Below are positions 43,120 through 43,306 of a stretch of DNA of 43,306 bases, one piece after another. The notes beneath the pieces were generated by a model, which was given only the letters and a program-made list of their open reading frames with translations, was not told where the DNA came from and ran no database searches. A program made the translations under genes and the position numbers. Source of the DNA: Gammaproteobacteria bacterium. Its GTDB lineage: Bacteria; Pseudomonadota; Gammaproteobacteria; Enterobacterales; Neiellaceae. The DNA lies in the NCBI GenBank assembly GCA_017425245.1, contig JAFOOX010000046.1, positions 1 to 43,306 on the forward strand. The letters run 5' to 3'. Positions within the stretch are counted from its first letter, which is position 1. Each line of letters opens with the position of its first letter.

Positions 43120-43306
43120 GTAACCGTTCAACAGCCCCCGGTTGACAAAAAGAATGTGATCAACATCCCTCGATCGCCAAGATCGCTTGTGCGATCGCGT
43201 TTTTCGGGCAGGCTGGCGGCCATGAAAAAGAAGAAAGCCTTTACCGCCGAACCGCCGCAGGTGCGGGATCTCAACGAAGCGCAGGCCTTGATCCAGGAAC
43301 TCTGGG
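43120..43306 (+). mobile_element. IS66-family insertion sequence, left end (partial)
   Basis: The element begins at GTAACCGTTCAACAG (43120-43134). This resembles the inverted form of the IS end at 141 (GTAAGCGTCCAACG), so both ends belong to the same or closely related IS type. About 100 bp of non-coding end with a TTGACA (43143-43148) precedes the transposase start at 43222. The element continues beyond the window. A single large transposase frame this close to the tip, without the small tnpA/tnpB genes, suggests the one-gene IS66 subgroup. Confidence 0.68.
43222..43306 (+). CDS. IS66-family transposase, N-terminal fragment (truncated by window edge)
   Basis: Twenty-eight codons are visible (MKKKKAFTAEPPQVR then DLNEAQALIQELW). 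A segment like 'EAQALIQxLWE' opens the N-terminal leucine-zipper-like coiled coil of single-gene IS66 transposases. Identification relies on this, on the nearby terminal repeat at 43120, and on the matching IS end at the left side of the window. The remainder is outside. Confidence 0.55.
   Translation, partial: MKKKKAFTAEPPQVRDLNEAQALIQELW

Overview
The window is about 43 kb of GC-rich bacterial chromosome from a gammaproteobacterium. The basis is pheS-pheT-ihfA order, a ybfA/ybgA/phrB neighbourhood and divergent tesA/ybbA-ybbP as in enterics, a perfect CRP site, and NtrC/sigma-54 signals. An Aeromonadales-like or related marine/freshwater lineage is my best guess, but the species cannot be fixed from this sequence. 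Most genes are ordinary chromosomal genes on the + strand in tightly overlapping operons. Both window edges lie in IS66-family insertion sequences: the right end of one copy (1-141) and the left end of another (43120-43306), in the same orientation. Region 1 (1-3.2 kb) is accessory. It holds the IS remnant, a FitAB/VapBC toxin-antitoxin pair with a visible promoter and operator, a second toxin-antitoxin pair (Phd/YefM with RelE/ParE-like toxin), a DEDDh exonuclease, and a tRNA-Val(GAC) with its own promoter. Region 2 (3.5-11.2 kb) is core: an HDOD protein, pheS, pheT, ihfA, then ybfA with a CRP site, ybgA (DUF523/DUF1722) and a photolyase. Region 3 (11.2-17.3 kb) continues the photolyase operon with NTF2-like, SDR, FAD oxidoreductase, DUF1365, cyclopropane-type fatty acid methyltransferase, DUF2878, chalcone-isomerase-like and DUF3833 genes. 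This is a conserved lipid-modification set linked in other bacteria to light or singlet-oxygen stress. Region 4 (17.4-29.8 kb) holds an acyl-CoA synthetase with a structured leader, two DUF6279 lipoprotein paralogues, malic enzyme, an unusual NirB-like oxidoreductase, tesA, ybbA-ybbP and a small membrane protein locus. Region 5 (29.8-39.8 kb) is the most notable part: a seven-gene guanidine-utilisation operon encoding an ABC transporter, the two carboxyguanidine deiminase subunits, guanidine carboxylase and allophanate hydrolase. Upstream lie two GCAC-N7-GTGC NtrC-type sites three helical turns apart and a candidate sigma-54 promoter. The leader carries a guanidine-I (ykkC) riboswitch. The gap just before the carboxylase gene carries two tandem hairpins with identical ACGA loops, which match the guanidine-II (mini-ykkC) riboswitch. 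One operon therefore appears to sense guanidine twice with unrelated RNA classes and to be under nitrogen control. The encoded pathway would import guanidine, carboxylate it, deiminate it to allophanate and release ammonia and CO2. Region 6 (39.8-43.3 kb) holds a long, AT-richer parallel beta-helix surface lipoprotein, a strong terminator and the second IS66 copy.
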